This document shows, in pieces, positions 19,842-30,545 of a stretch of DNA of 30,824 bases. Source of the DNA: Dimargaris cristalligena (Eukaryota; Kickxellomycota; Dimargaritomycetes; Dimargaritales; Dimargaritaceae); contig JANBQC010000332.1 in the NCBI GenBank assembly GCA_027576995.1, positions 1 to 30,824 on the forward strand. The letters are read 5' to 3'. Under the pieces are notes generated by a model. That model saw nothing but the letters and a program-made list of their open reading frames with translations, was not told the DNA's origin and did not search any database. Position 1 is the stretch's first letter. Every line of letters starts with the position of its first letter. The translations under genes and the position numbers were made by a program.

Positions 19842-22800
19842 TCACGAGTCAATAATGTCCATATTCTTCAAGTACTTCTCGGTGGTCCAAATACCATCCC
19901 ACTGCTTAACCAAATGGTTAAACTGAGGACTCTCTTTGAGCAGGGCGGCAATATGGGAACATGTTTCCAGCATCGTACTCACAAGAGTACGCGGGTATTT
20001 TTGGGCGTCTTTCCAGGCGGATGTCACGGCCCTACGGTCGGCGTGGGTCATCATATAGCCGAGTTCAGAGACGGTACCTGTCGGGGGGCCTTCTGGTTCG
20101 GAGCGACCCTTCGGGGACCTAACGACTGCCTCTGGTGCGGTGTCTGGAATAGCCTGAGACTCGTCGACTAGAGTACTCAACATCTCGACGACATTCGTGT
20201 TGAAGACTTGAGCCAGGTCGGTCACAATGGAGGAAAGAGCGGCCGAGTGGCTCCCAATTGGATTTTCGCCGTATTGAGCCAGGCGGTAAGGGTGACCCAG
20301 TGCCTGGCAGGCATTGATTCGAACTTTGTGGTTCTTCGACTGGCGGAGGGCGGCCACCAGGGCATTGAACAGATCAGTGGTCCAGGTACAGTAGGGAGCA
20401 CCAGCCGGGAAATCGGGACTGGTCATCATTCTACTGACGGCGTGGCAGGCATTCCATTGTACCTAAAATATATCGAATTATTAAGGATGATACGGAGAGC
20501 TGGTTAGATATTATCGAACCCTTCGTATCATGGTTAGCCGTTCAACGAATATTATAGAATTAGCTGTTAGTAAATGTTAACGAAGAGGAGCATTTGGCCA
20601 ACACCAAATTGTCCGTGACCTTACCTTAAATGACCCGCCAGTGATAAGTTTCACCACATTGTGCATGATGGGGTTGACCAACGAGCCGTAGCGGCCGAAC
20701 CAGTCCGAATCAACGAGCTGAAACAAGTTGCCGAGAATGCGTAGTCCACTGATTTTAATGCGTTCGTCATCTTGCACCAGATTGCCGGCCAGTTCCGTAA
20801 GGCGCCGGAGGGTTTCCGGGGTCACATAGGGAGCGATATCTTCGGTTTGACAACGGTGCGCCCAGACCAACGCGTCCGATACGTTAGCTAGGGCCCATGC
20901 CGCTTTGATCCGTACCTGTAATGAATTCACAGGAGGTCCCGTTTTGGCCAAAGGCCGAGGGGATTCGGATGCCGAACCAGGGGGGGGCGGATTTCCGGTA
21001 CGGTCCGAAGCGTGAGAACCACCACCACCACTACTATTACTGTTGGCGGTGACCCCACGTTGGACTTGCTGTAGACAATTGGCCAAAAACCCCGTGTCTT
21101 CCCGGAAGACATCCAAACTACAGAAGAAGCCCAGGGCCCGGTAGGCCGCGCCTTGAATATCCGAATGGGCGTGTTGGGTGCCTGTAAGGGTCAGGTGGGC
21201 AATAGAGGTGTATTGCGGGGGCCGAAGGGCTTGGGCGCCGGCCGGGGAGAGTCCCGCTAGGAAATCGTAGAGAGCGACGCGAAGACCCGGTTCTTCACTG
21301 TTGATATGGCGTAATACAAAGGTATCGACGTAGCGGCACCAATCGGGGCCGGTGGTCACGCCCGGTTGGGCCACGATGGATTCCAAGCACTTGAGGAGGT
21401 GGATTTGCAGGGGGACGGGCGCTTGATCGAACTGGTGTTCGATTTCAATGATTAGACGCGGCCACCGGGCCAATAGCCACGGAGTGTCAAGCTGGGCGAC
21501 TGCCGTCAGTAGTTGGGCTGCCCCACATCGGGCCTCAAGGGACAGCTGCGGGTCCCCGACGGCCGAGACAATGTTGTTCAGGGGTCGCGGCGGTCTTTGG
21601 GGGCTAGGTGGCCGTTCATCGAACTGTCCCGATTCGTTCTCTAGAGTCTCCGGCGTTGGATCCAATAGCGCCAGGAGTCGATCACTTTGGCAACGGCGAC
21701 CCAGCAACACGGCCCATAGCTGGTGGGCCAATTCGGCCACTGGTGGTTGGGGATGGGCCAGATAGGGTAACAGAGCGGTGGCTAATTCCGGCACCAGAGG
21801 CTGGCGAATTCGGTCATAAGGCGTGAGGTTGGCCAGCGGATGCAGACCCCGGAGGATGAGTTCCAGCCGGTCCAGCTGCGTTTCGGCGGACAACCACGCT
21901 AAGAGCCGACGCTGCACTTCCCCGACCATTTGGGCAATACGCACCGAGCGCGGGGTGTAGGAGACCGTCACGGTTCGGTCATCACTTTGGTTCAGCAAAA
22001 CCCGGGCACCAGCTAGCATTTGCTGCAGACAAAACAGGATAGCCCGTTGGATATCGGGATGGGCCTGGGTCCGGCACAGCGTAAACAGATTCGGCCGACG
22101 ATAGTCATCGACGGGGGCGTCCGGCAAATAGGTATCCCAGTCGTTCTGGATATAGGATGGGTAGGTGCGGCAAAGGACCCCCAGGACATTCAGGGTCTGG
22201 ACGGTGACGGCGGCACGGCGGGTCACCCGGTGGGGTGGGCCAGGGGCATCCGAGACGTATTGGTCAGTGAGGTCCGAGTCCGAGCCTGAAATAGCAGCAG
22301 AGTAGGCCATTGGTCCCGCGGAAGTGGCTGAAGGACGACGACTCGACGGTAGTGTATAGGTGGTATAAGTAGGGCCTAGTCCATTGCCAATAGGCGCAAA
22401 AATAATGGACCGCAGGAGTCGACCAAGGTGGGGTAAATCCGCGCTAAAGGTCTTTTTATCCTCGAGTATGATAGTTTTGACTCCACGCAGTGCGGCGGAT
22501 ACTGAACGGTAATTACGCTGATTAAGGTTGGACGACACCGGTCGGCCTCCCGAAGAGCTGGCGGAAGTAGATGTGGAGCCCAGGCAACGGTCGAGGTGAG
22601 TAAGAAACAGTAGTCGAGCATCGACCAGCGTAGCCGAGTGTTTGGTGCCCAGTTTAACGCATAAATGAACTGCCGTCTCCAAGGCCACCTGGGTCGACGG
22701 GGCATCGGGTCGTGTACTTAGCACCCGTAAGGTCTGGAGAAGTTTCGGGTGGTAGTTGGCACAGTGGGGGCCGTGGTCTTTCAGGAGGATGCTGAGTGTT

Positions 22801-23279
22801 TGGAGGGCGAGCAACTGGGGGCCGCACAAGTCGGTCCAACCGGGCGGACCGGCGGAATGGGGGGCGGTGACGGCGGCCGTGGTCTTGGGGAGAACCTCGA
22901 GGAGAAACGTGATGGGTGGACCCAGATTAAAACGCCACTTGTTGAGCGGTATCAACCCTGCCTGGAGGACCCGCTGGAGAATGCGCATAAACTGGTTTAA
23001 CGCTTCGGTGCTTGCATTCTCTGGGGTCAGACAGCGACAACCCTGCAGGACCCATTTCAGCCATTGGGCACTGTCAGGTGGTGGTGGGTGGGGCTCACCA
23101 GCAGGGGCCGTAGTCAGAGACGAGCCACCCCGTTGCCACCAATTGGAGATGGCCTCGAGCTGTTGCTCTAATGTGAGATTCCGACCACCATCGGTGGTGG
23201 GGATTGGGTTCAAGACTCGAGTTAACTCTCGACAGGCTTGGCGAAAAGGAGCTGGATCTCGTTTGGACAAAGTGGCCAT
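19842..23279 (-). CDS. HEATR6: HEATR6-like HEAT-repeat protein (two exons)
   Basis: Exon 1 is 23279-20625 and exon 2 is 20462-19842, with a GT-AG intron in phase 0, giving 1091 residues (human HEATR6 is 1181). Matching features are the DUF4042-like central region with a Ser/Asp block (GSDSDLTDQYVSDAPG) and TLNVLGVLCRTYPSYI, repeated amphipathic helix pairs typical of HEAT repeats (for example AAWALANVSDALVW and NLVQDDERIKISGLRILGNL), and a motif spanning the junction, SFK then VQWNACHA, followed by KVRINACQALGHPYRLAQYG. The biochemical role of HEATR6 is not established; a scaffold role is only inferred from the fold. Low-complexity Ser/Gly inserts occur. It converges on the SepH-like kinase and is divergent from the ABC transporter. 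Fungal model yeasts lack an obvious counterpart. Confidence 0.88.
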
Positions 23280-25642
23280 GGGGAATCGGATAAGTCGAAG
23301 TGAAGTTTATGCTAATATACAGTCAATGCCGAAGAAACGAGGGGAATCAGTCAAGGCAGATGGTCTGTCAACAGGAAAGGTTGTCGTAGCGGGGACGACA
23401 TATCTATTTCATAGGACCGACTGTGAAATAGCTGTGATATAGCACAGCCATTCTCTTTGCATATCCAAATATCGGAATAGCTCTATACATCTAGCACCTT
23501 CTCCAATACCACTTGGTTTTTGTAAATGTAATTATGGATATTCAATGTTGTTGCATTGCACGCTGCCGCCATTGATTTTTCAACTACTTTATTGTTCAAC
23601 TAAGTGTAATGCCTGTTATTTTGTACAATAGCCAGCAATGAAACCTCTGCATGCTAAATGGAACTCAATAATTAAGAAGCTGGATGCAACTAGACTAACT
23701 GGGAGAGGTTGAATTCCCCACTGGTCCACAGCATGGATCTCATTGAAAGCCAGACAAGGGACTACCCAATACCACCTAAAAATCAGCCAAATTGCTATCA
23801 ATATCAAATGCACTATTGGGACAGTCGGCAAACCTGGTTACACCTTAAGTAGATGTATCTATTTCAATGAACATTATATTTGGAAGGGGCTATTCCCCTG
23901 TCACCCTTTCCAAATAGACCCTTCCGACCCTGTCCAAAACACTTCCGGATTCACCAAAGGCTGTTCATTTGGTGTTTTCTTATCAGTAAACTGTGACATT
24001 GATATTTGATTTCACTGGATAAGGCATCATACTTCTAACAAAAGTTATAGGTGTACGGGATTGTATTTTGACCTATGTTTTCAATACTTTTGATGGCTTG
24101 CAGACCATACTTCACCTATGCTCTGACCCCTGGCCCCATTGCCGAGGACTTTAGCTTCTGTTTATCAAAATTTGGGAACAGTGAGGGATATAAGAAACCG
24201 GGATTATTCTATAGCCATGCCCCTACCCACTGCTATTTAAAAAAGATGAGATCATACAAAACTGTAGAGAGGAACAATGACACCCGCATAAAAAAGCCAC
24301 GGGTACGGAATGGCCGGAATAGCGTGGGTTGAACTGACTTGGATAATCTAGCCCAGTCCCTGTTTGCTTCCCGATTATCTTGGTTTGTAAAACCAATACC
24401 GAAATCTGCTGCTTTCTGCCCTCAACACAGTGCTCGCCACCATAGTCCCCCGTTTCCTTTTTTTAGCCTATGTGGGGTTTCAATAGAACTTCCTTCTAAG
24501 GTTATTGTAGTTTTATATTAACTACCCGGTCGTTATGAATAAGGTAAGAGGTGATTGGGTATACTAAGATACCTGAATAGTGTAAACTGTGCGCTTAAAT
24601 ATCAATGGCGGGCGATAATTATTAACCTCGTCTGCTATATTAGTCCGTTAAAATGGATCTTACCTCAGTAAATTCACAAACTCCATTGCCTTGTTGTCAA
24701 TGCATTGTACTACATTTTACTATTTTCGATTACAGACCTCATTGTTATAATCAACCAAGAAATATGACTATTTTTTTTTGGACTTTAACCTAGCGGATAT
24801 TTTCTGTCAAGTTCTTTTAGTCGCGATACACATTGGGGAGGTTCGGCTATGTGCCCATGGCCAATTCACTCATATCAGTGCCAGATCCCATTTCGGGTAT
24901 GGTTCCCTCAACCATAGTTCAATAGGTAGGTAATGCAATACCCTGTGAACTGCGGATACAGTTATATGGGTGTGAGAATACCCTTGCATGGATAGGCTGG
25001 GTGGTGGTGGACTGGACCGTATTCACCTTTAATGTAGTGAGCGGGTGACTTCTGACACAAGTCGGATATACAATAGGGTATAACAAGTGCCTAAACTGAG
25101 TACAGTACCTCGCCTTATTTAGTTCCTTGGCGATGTTAATAATAGCTTCAGACGGAGGGGTCCCGTTGCGGTGATTACCTGGTGCAGCTAGGGGAAAGGA
25201 ACTCCGCAGCATTTCCCGACGTGGATTACATTATTTATATGTGTATATATCATTTAAATGATCAACTGCCAATCTCTGAGAAGATTCGTATTGTTTATAT
25301 CCTACCGCCAAAACCTCTGGTCTTTTAGATATACCATTAACCCAGCATTCGTTGAGGGATTGGTTAGGCTAAGGGTAAGCTACGGTCATTATGGCAGCCC
25401 CAGTTTTCCGTACCATGGCTTGACTATAAATTCGTTCACCAATCCCTCCCCATAAACTGCTTCAATAAACGTAACTATTCCCTGTGTCCCATTTATCATT
25501 TTATTCATCACTAACGCTAACATTTACCTCTCATCATACCAAACGCTCTTTTACTACCGACTAGACCTGTCAAGTATTTCCACCTGTTTGCAATACCGAA
25601 CCTGAACCTCACCCTTATACCTGGGCTCGGCTCTCCGTTCCT
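23280..25642. other. Long intergenic region, HEATR6 to ABC transporter
   Basis: About 2.4 kb with no gene I can support. Frames at 23743-24009 and 24075-24332 (plus) and at 24919-25212 (minus) are 85-97 codons with no recognisable domain. A nested inverted repeat sits at 23878-23915 (ATTTGGAA/TTCCAAAT around GGGG/CCCC). The last 200 bases hold the promoter of the ABC transporter: TATAAATT at 25425-25432 and CCAAT at about 25440. The remainder may be eroded repeat sequence. Confidence 0.45.
25425..25432 (+). promoter_or_regulatory. Candidate TATA box of the ABC transporter
   Basis: TATAAATT about 218 bases before the start codon, with a pyrimidine-rich leader between them and no competing ATG-led protein-like frame. 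Confidence 0.45.
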
Positions 25643-28393
25643 ATGTTGGCGGCCATGTTGCACCAGCTGGCCACCCTGTGGCCCAACGTTACAGTCATCG
25701 CCACCATGGCCTACCTGCTCCACTTTCTGCAGTTCCAACAGAGCCCCCAGTATAAACCTGCACCGGCGGTGCCCAGCAGATTCGAGACCCTTCCTTACCT
25801 CTCGGTGACGCGTGGCCAGCAATTGGTCACCAATGTTCAATTAGAAATTCTCCAACGGGTGGCCATCTGCATAGTCACATTTGTTCACACCATCGCGTTA
25901 TTCACCTTCACCATGATAATAATCTGGAGCAAGGAGAAGACTTCTGGGGCAGGCAACTCGCTGCAACTCATCCTGGGGGCTCTCCGCGGCTTGACCCTCG
26001 TTATTGCCTGGATATCGTTTCTGAACCGGCGTCGGAGTTCGCGACCAGCTACCCACTCCGATTGGTCCCTTTGGCTCTACCGGTTGAGCATGCGTGGCTC
26101 AGCTCATCTAGAGTTTTGGCTGACACATATCCGTATAGCCCTGGTCGAGTTAGTAATAGTGGTACTGCAATATAGATTCTGCCCCCAGCAATCCTTGGCC
26201 GATTCGGTAATTCTGGCCCATACAGTCGCATACACCATGATATTCAGTATCATCGCCATATACCAGCTCCGGTTCCTCCGTCGAAAAATGGTGCCCATAC
26301 TTGGCGGTAGTGTGGTCCAGTTCCTGACCTGGGCCCCGGTATGGCTGGTTCGGGCCGTGGTCCGATTTTCCCCTGACATTCGCTTCCTGACCACCGCTTA
26401 CCAGCCCACAGTATTCACCGCTCCAAGCCAGCCGATAGGGATATCCTGGAACGCCTCAGTCACCCTCCAGAGAGAAATCGAGATGGATGCAATAAAGGGT
26501 AGCCTGCTGGGTCTACTCTACATGGAGATTTGGGACAGTGAATACTACCAGGAGGAGGACACAGTCGAGGTCGAAGCGAATGATAGTGTTTCGGAGCCTT
26601 TCTTCTTCTTTCGCGAGATCAAGATATATTCACTATTAATTCCAACGTTGTTCTTCGACTGGCGGGTATATTCGAGCTCCCTCATTCTTCTGGCTCTGGC
26701 GCTCGGCCAAAAAGGTGCAGACTACCTAGAATCCCAGGCCCTACGCTACTTTGAAGAAAGCCTGGTGATTCAAACTGCCACTATTGCTAGTTTTATGTGT
26801 TACTATAATCTTCCGAGCCAGTTCATTAGCAATGTCGTGCCGACTTTATTCAATCGGTTGAAGGCTCATTTCAACCAAGGTATACTTGTTCAGTGGAAAC
26901 ATCAGATTTATTCCCATATGCACCGTAACCAGCGACAGTCGAGCAAAATCCCTTATGATCCCGAGTTTTACCTTGACTTATACGTCGGCTTAGCCGCCAA
27001 TTTCCGCGATCAGCTACTGAAAATCATTTCAACCTGCGCGGGTTTAATTCTCCTTATAACCAGTATCTGGAAATCGGTTGGTCTCGAGATTTTTTTTTTG
27101 ATGCTAACGCATATGTTTTTGAGTAGTCTAATCCACTATTGCTGCCGCCTCGTCAACAGCCGGGTCGATCCACGATGGTATTTGTCGCCATATGGGTTTC
27201 AATGGGGAATGTCCAACCGACTCCACCGAATTTCAGACTTTAGGCGGCTTAGCAGTGAGCAATATGAATACCAGCAAGTCCTTGATCATTTACCCAAACA
27301 TATCCAGCATTCAGGGACAACACGGTATGTCTTAACATCCACCTGGGACGACATGCTTTATCGAGGTCTGTACTACCCGTGGATGACCCTGTGTATTTGG
27401 AAGCTCCACGCTGGTGAAATGAGCCAGGTCGAGTGTCTCTTCGCCATGAGCGCTTACAAGCTGATCACCGATCAGACCAAAGAACTCACCCGGCTAGTGG
27501 TTTCCAGTTTCCAACCGTCGGGCTACCAGGCATCTTCGGTGTTTAGCCTACATCGGACTGTCGACCTTCCGGACGATGTCGGGGCCCCACCAGTGAAGCT
27601 AGATAACGGGGGTCACATTGAGTTTCGTAACGTCACCTTTGCATACGAAGGCCAGGGCCCCGTCTTGCGTGACATTAACCTCCACATCCAGGCCGGCCGA
27701 ACCACGGCCATCGTCGGCGTAAGTGGTCACGGTAAATCGACCATGTTTAATTTAATCATGCGTATGGCAGATGTGTCGGATGGGGCCATCATCATCAACG
27801 GGCAGGATATTCGCCGAGTAGACCAAGGCAATCTGCGCTCTCAGATCGCGTACGTCAACCAGTCCTTTGTGACTTTCCCGGGCACCATTTACTACAACAT
27901 CGCCTATGGTGCTGTCAACCGGGGCGAGTTGGCCTCTAAAGACGAGGTGGTGGAGGCGGCCAAGGCCGTGAACTTATACGATACGATTATGGAACGCGAG
28001 GAAGGCTTCAAGGCCAGACTTAATCGGAGTGGCAATAGTATGAGTGGTGGTGAGTTGCAGCGCTTAGGCATTGCACGAGCCCTGGTCAGGAAATCACCCA
28101 TCTTACTTTTGGATGAGGCCACGGCCGCCCTGGACACCGCCACGGAGACTAAAATTATGGACTACATTCGGAACTCCAAGGAGTCGCGCACGACGGTGAT
28201 TATTGCCCACCGGATTTCGACGATTATGGATGCCGACCAGATTGTGGTCCTGGACCACGGCAGGGTGGCCGAACTTGGCACTCACAGTGAATTAGTGGCT
28301 AAGGGCGGTATTTATACCGACATGTGGGCCAAGACCCAGGCAGGTGATATTATCTTTCCTTCAGATGAGATGGATGAAGCCATTGCGGTTTAG
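25643..28393 (+). CDS. ABC half-transporter, ABCB6/HMT1-like, with extra N-terminal membrane domain
   Basis: A 916-residue membrane protein in a single exon. The N-terminus has about five hydrophobic segments (roughly residues 13-32, 71-92, 102-123, 158-180 and 190-212), like the TMD0 of ABCB6/HMT1 proteins. A transporter domain of several further segments follows (about 325-600), then one nucleotide-binding domain: Walker A GVSGHGKST (692-700), Q-loop Gln740, signature MSGGELQ (800-806), Walker B LLLDEA with Asp824-Glu825, and H-loop His856. All catalytic residues are present, so ATPase activity is expected, probably as a homodimer. The architecture suggests a vacuolar or mitochondrial exporter of metal-thiol conjugates or porphyrins, but the membrane part is so diverged that the substrate is unknown. 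It is the last gene before the right-hand repeats. A second Met at residue 5 could be the true start. Lack of introns contrasts with neighbours such as ARL5 and CHL1. Confidence 0.88.
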   Translation: MLAAMLHQLATLWPNVTVIATMAYLLHFLQFQQSPQYKPAPAVPSRFETLPYLSVTRGQQLVTNVQLEILQRVAICIVTFVHTIALFTFTMIIIWSKEKTSGAGNSLQLILGALRGLTLVIAWISFLNRRRSSRPATHSDWSLWLYRLSMRGSAHLEFWLTHIRIALVELVIVVLQYRFCPQQSLADSVILAHTVAYTMIFSIIAIYQLRFLRRKMVPILGGSVVQFLTWAPVWLVRAVVRFSPDIRFLTTAYQPTVFTAPSQPIGISWNASVTLQREIEMDAIKGSLLGLLYMEIWDSEYYQEEDTVEVEANDSVSEPFFFFREIKIYSLLIPTLFFDWRVYSSSLILLALALGQKGADYLESQALRYFEESLVIQTATIASFMCYYNLPSQFISNVVPTLFNRLKAHFNQGILVQWKHQIYSHMHRNQRQSSKIPYDPEFYLDLYVGLAANFRDQLLKIISTCAGLILLITSIWKSVGLEIFFLMLTHMFLSSLIHYCCRLVNSRVDPRWYLSPYGFQWGMSNRLHRISDFRRLSSEQYEYQQVLDHLPKHIQHSGTTRYVLTSTWDDMLYRGLYYPWMTLCIWKLHAGEMSQVECLFAMSAYKLITDQTKELTRLVVSSFQPSGYQASSVFSLHRTVDLPDDVGAPPVKLDNGGHIEFRNVTFAYEGQGPVLRDINLHIQAGRTTAIVGVSGHGKSTMFNLIMRMADVSDGAIIINGQDIRRVDQGNLRSQIAYVNQSFVTFPGTIYYNIAYGAVNRGELASKDEVVEAAKAVNLYDTIMEREEGFKARLNRSGNSMSGGELQRLGIARALVRKSPILLLDEATAALDTATETKIMDYIRNSKESRTTVIIAHRISTIMDADQIVVLDHGRVAELGTHSELVAKGGIYTDMWAKTQAGDIIFPSDEMDEAIAV

Positions 28394-28668
28394 TATACTG
28401 TATTTTTCTTGGCCGGCTGTATATGGCCGTCATATTATTTATCACTTTATTAGTACATTTCAACAATTAGTTAATATTAAATCGCTATATTACTTGTAAT
28501 CATTGGCTAGTTAGGTATTTGTAGGCTGACATAGACAATGTATAGGGCTACCTGATCATCTGCATAATGATGGCGGTCCCCAGAAGAACTGGTCGATAAT
28601 ATTTAATTTTCAGTGAGAAATTTGAGCTGATCACTATATTTACCAATAATTGAATTCCACATGGTAAT
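28394..28668. other. AT-rich 3' flank of the ABC transporter
   Basis: Non-coding spacer between the ABC transporter and LTR-like copy B. Nothing beyond general AT richness is visible. Confidence 0.5.
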
Positions 28669-29275
28669 TGTTGGTCCTCCTAATCTGACTTAATCCGGGC
28701 TAGATGATTGCCCACCTTATCAGGCCTTATAGCGCCATATTAAACCTCCCATGATTACCTCTGGTACTATAGTGCCATCATTTATCATATACCCACTCTC
28801 CTGCCAGACCCCCAGCATTCACACTAATTACTCTGCCGTTAATCCAAAGACTCTTCCAGTTCCCATGAGAGTCTTCCGGATATAAGGCCCATCTGGCTGG
28901 CCTAATTATTGATACCTCAGTCTCATAGTACTTTCCCTTGGGGACCTCCCTTTGGAGTTGTCCCCATATATATATAACTAGGCCCCCTTGGAACTGGTTA
29001 GGATCCTAAGCTTATTCATATCCCTTAGTTTACTCCCAATAAACTCTATATATGCTCACCCCCCTTGTACTGACCAGTAAGTATGTACTACTGCATGACC
29101 CTTACATAGCCAACTGTATGAGCCTTTATTTAGTTAGTACTACCCCATACCTGATGCTAGTAGCCCGCTTGGCTGAGTCTAAGCCCTATCTACCATTAGA
29201 AGCCTAACCCCAGGACTCTTGACAGACTAAGAGTGTGTTGCTGTGGCAAGGTATACTATCCCCCTATAAGCCACA
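28669..29275 (+). repeat. LTR-like dispersed repeat, copy B (boundaries approximate)
   Basis: Related to the block at 355-861, in the same orientation about 28 kb away. It starts TGTTGGTCCTCC, has a TATATA run near 28966-28977, AATAAA at 29038-29043, the conserved TGACCAGTAAGT near 29080 and the ACTCTT/AAGAGT hairpin at about 29215-29234. Five bases before it (GTAAT) resemble five bases after 29275 (CTAAT), a possible imperfect target-site duplication. A region near 29150-29190 is present here and absent in copy A. Most likely an old solo LTR. The homology is seen; the element class is inferred. Confidence 0.6.
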
Positions 29276-29302
29276 CTAATTATATTACTATTATTATTAT
29301 TA

Positions 29303-29580
29303 TGCAGGGTATGAAGTGGCTTTTTTTCTGGTATAACCAGTTTTTTTTCCCTCCCCTTTAACCCATTCTTTCCATACAAATTTTCCCTTTGATTTCTATA
29401 TGTTTCTATTGGCTAATCCACCCTTTTCATATAATTGGTTATGCATATTCATGCATGATTATTAGTGGTTCTTTACTTTTATTCCTATCCTTTTTATTAT
29501 TGGTTCTACTTTATGAATTCACCTTTTCCTTTTTATTGGTTATGCAGGTTCACTGCATGCTTACTGGCCTTAATAATTCT
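29303..29580 (-). repeat. Second repeat family, copy 1 (probable LTR, minus orientation)
   Basis: Matches the block from about 30546 to the window end over its full visible length, including ATGAAGTGGCTTTTTT, TTTAACCCATTCTTTCCA, TTATTAGTGGTT and TTATGCAGGTTCACTG. Read on the minus strand, each copy ends in a short CA-terminated tail (CATACCCTGCA here, CATACCTTACA in the other), as an LTR 3' end would. The right-hand limit is unknown because the other copy is cut by the window edge. A pyrimidine-rich tract at about 29729-29752 would be a polypurine tract on the minus strand, which would place the LTR edge near 29725. Confidence 0.6.
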
Positions 29581-30019
29581 CTATCTCATACAGAGAATGG
29601 CTTGGCATTTTTTAGGGGAATAATCTGCACCAGCAAAGCACTTGATCGGGCTATGCATGCAGTCGATCGGCACACTCATGCAAGCGATCGGGGATGCATT
29701 AGTGTGCATATTTTTGCATATATAGGAAACTTTTTCCCCTCTTTTTTTCTGTGTGTCATTTGCTTTGTATCAATTTTTCTTCTATCTTTTACTTTACAAT
29801 AAACTACCTTTACTATTACTTTGGATTACTTGGATTCTTTATGCCTCTGAAGTTGTGGTTGCCAAGGAAATGGTCCTTTTGAGCTTCCAAATAGGTATGA
29901 TTTTACTTGGTTTAAACTGGTCTCTTTTATGAAAAGTATTTTATATTGAATTTTTATCTGAGTAACAAACCAGTTTGCCTGGAGAAGCCACCCTGCCCTT
30001 TTGATATATTTTTTGTTAT
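29581..30019. other. Repeat-derived sequence with a palindrome cluster
   Basis: Non-coding. It includes a 13-base inverted repeat with one mismatch (29670-29682 against 29695-29707), several CGATCG and ATGCAT sites, and the pyrimidine tract at 29729-29752. It is probably part of the LTR or of the interior of the element bounded by the two family-2 copies. The plus-strand frame 29389-29802 runs across copy 1 and is not protein-like. Confidence 0.45.
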
Positions 30020-30388
30020 TTATTTTAGTGGCCTGACACCACCACACTGTGACACCACCTCAATCTGGTGCAGTGTTTCTTGGGTTGCATTCTCCCACTG
30101 TTGGAAGGCCATTTTTTATTCCTCCATGCCCTGCATCTGATTGGTAATCCATAGGATACTGTCCGCCAGACTCTCCTGGGTCTGGGAGTGGGCTGTACTT
30201 TGCTCCCAAAGCATGGCCAGGATCTCCTGATATGGGTCAGGGTTGTGGCCTGGGGCTGGCGGGGTTGGGTTTGGAGGCTGCAACATGATGGTGGTGGGGG
30301 AGTCACTGATCTCAATATGTGGTGGGGTGGCTTCATTCCACTCTTCATACTGGGGGAGTCCGGGTGTGTTATCTGGGTTACTGGGTCA
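30020..30388 (-). pseudogene. Decayed Gag-like reading frame of an LTR element
   Basis: On the minus strand a frame reads through acidic, Pro-rich sequence (LPQYEEWNEATPPHIEISD) into a coiled-coil-like stretch (PYQEILAMLWEQS, then DSILWITNQMQGME and FQQWENATQETLHQIEV), the style of the N-terminal half of a Ty3/gypsy-type Gag. It is broken by an in-frame TAA at 30116-30118, bounded upstream by TGA at 30386-30388, and ends at TAA 30020-30022. An overlapping minus-strand frame (30025-30483) is open over the same region but lacks these features past its first part. No zinc knuckle, protease or reverse transcriptase follows, so the element is internally deleted or non-autonomous. The Gag call rests on style and context. 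Confidence 0.5.
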
Positions 30389-30545
30389 GTCTCCTCCCTC
30401 CCTTGTGTAGCTCGGGCCTCCAAGCTGGTGTGGGCGGGGGGTTTATTAGTGGCAACCACTGGTTGGGTACCTCGGTGTGGCAAGGTGGAGTGTCCCCTTG
30501 ATTGCCACAGGTATGAACTATTACTATTTGAATTTTATATATATA

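Noticed and set aside
22756..23442. 228-codon plus-strand frame
   Set aside because: Mostly antisense to the first exon of HEATR6; rich in Trp, Gly and Arg and without any domain.
24840..24930. Small minus-strand frame MVEGTIPEMGSGTDMSEL as a last exon
   Set aside because: A TGA stop lies directly upstream with no acceptor between, so it cannot join the frame at 24919-25212, and alone it is too short.
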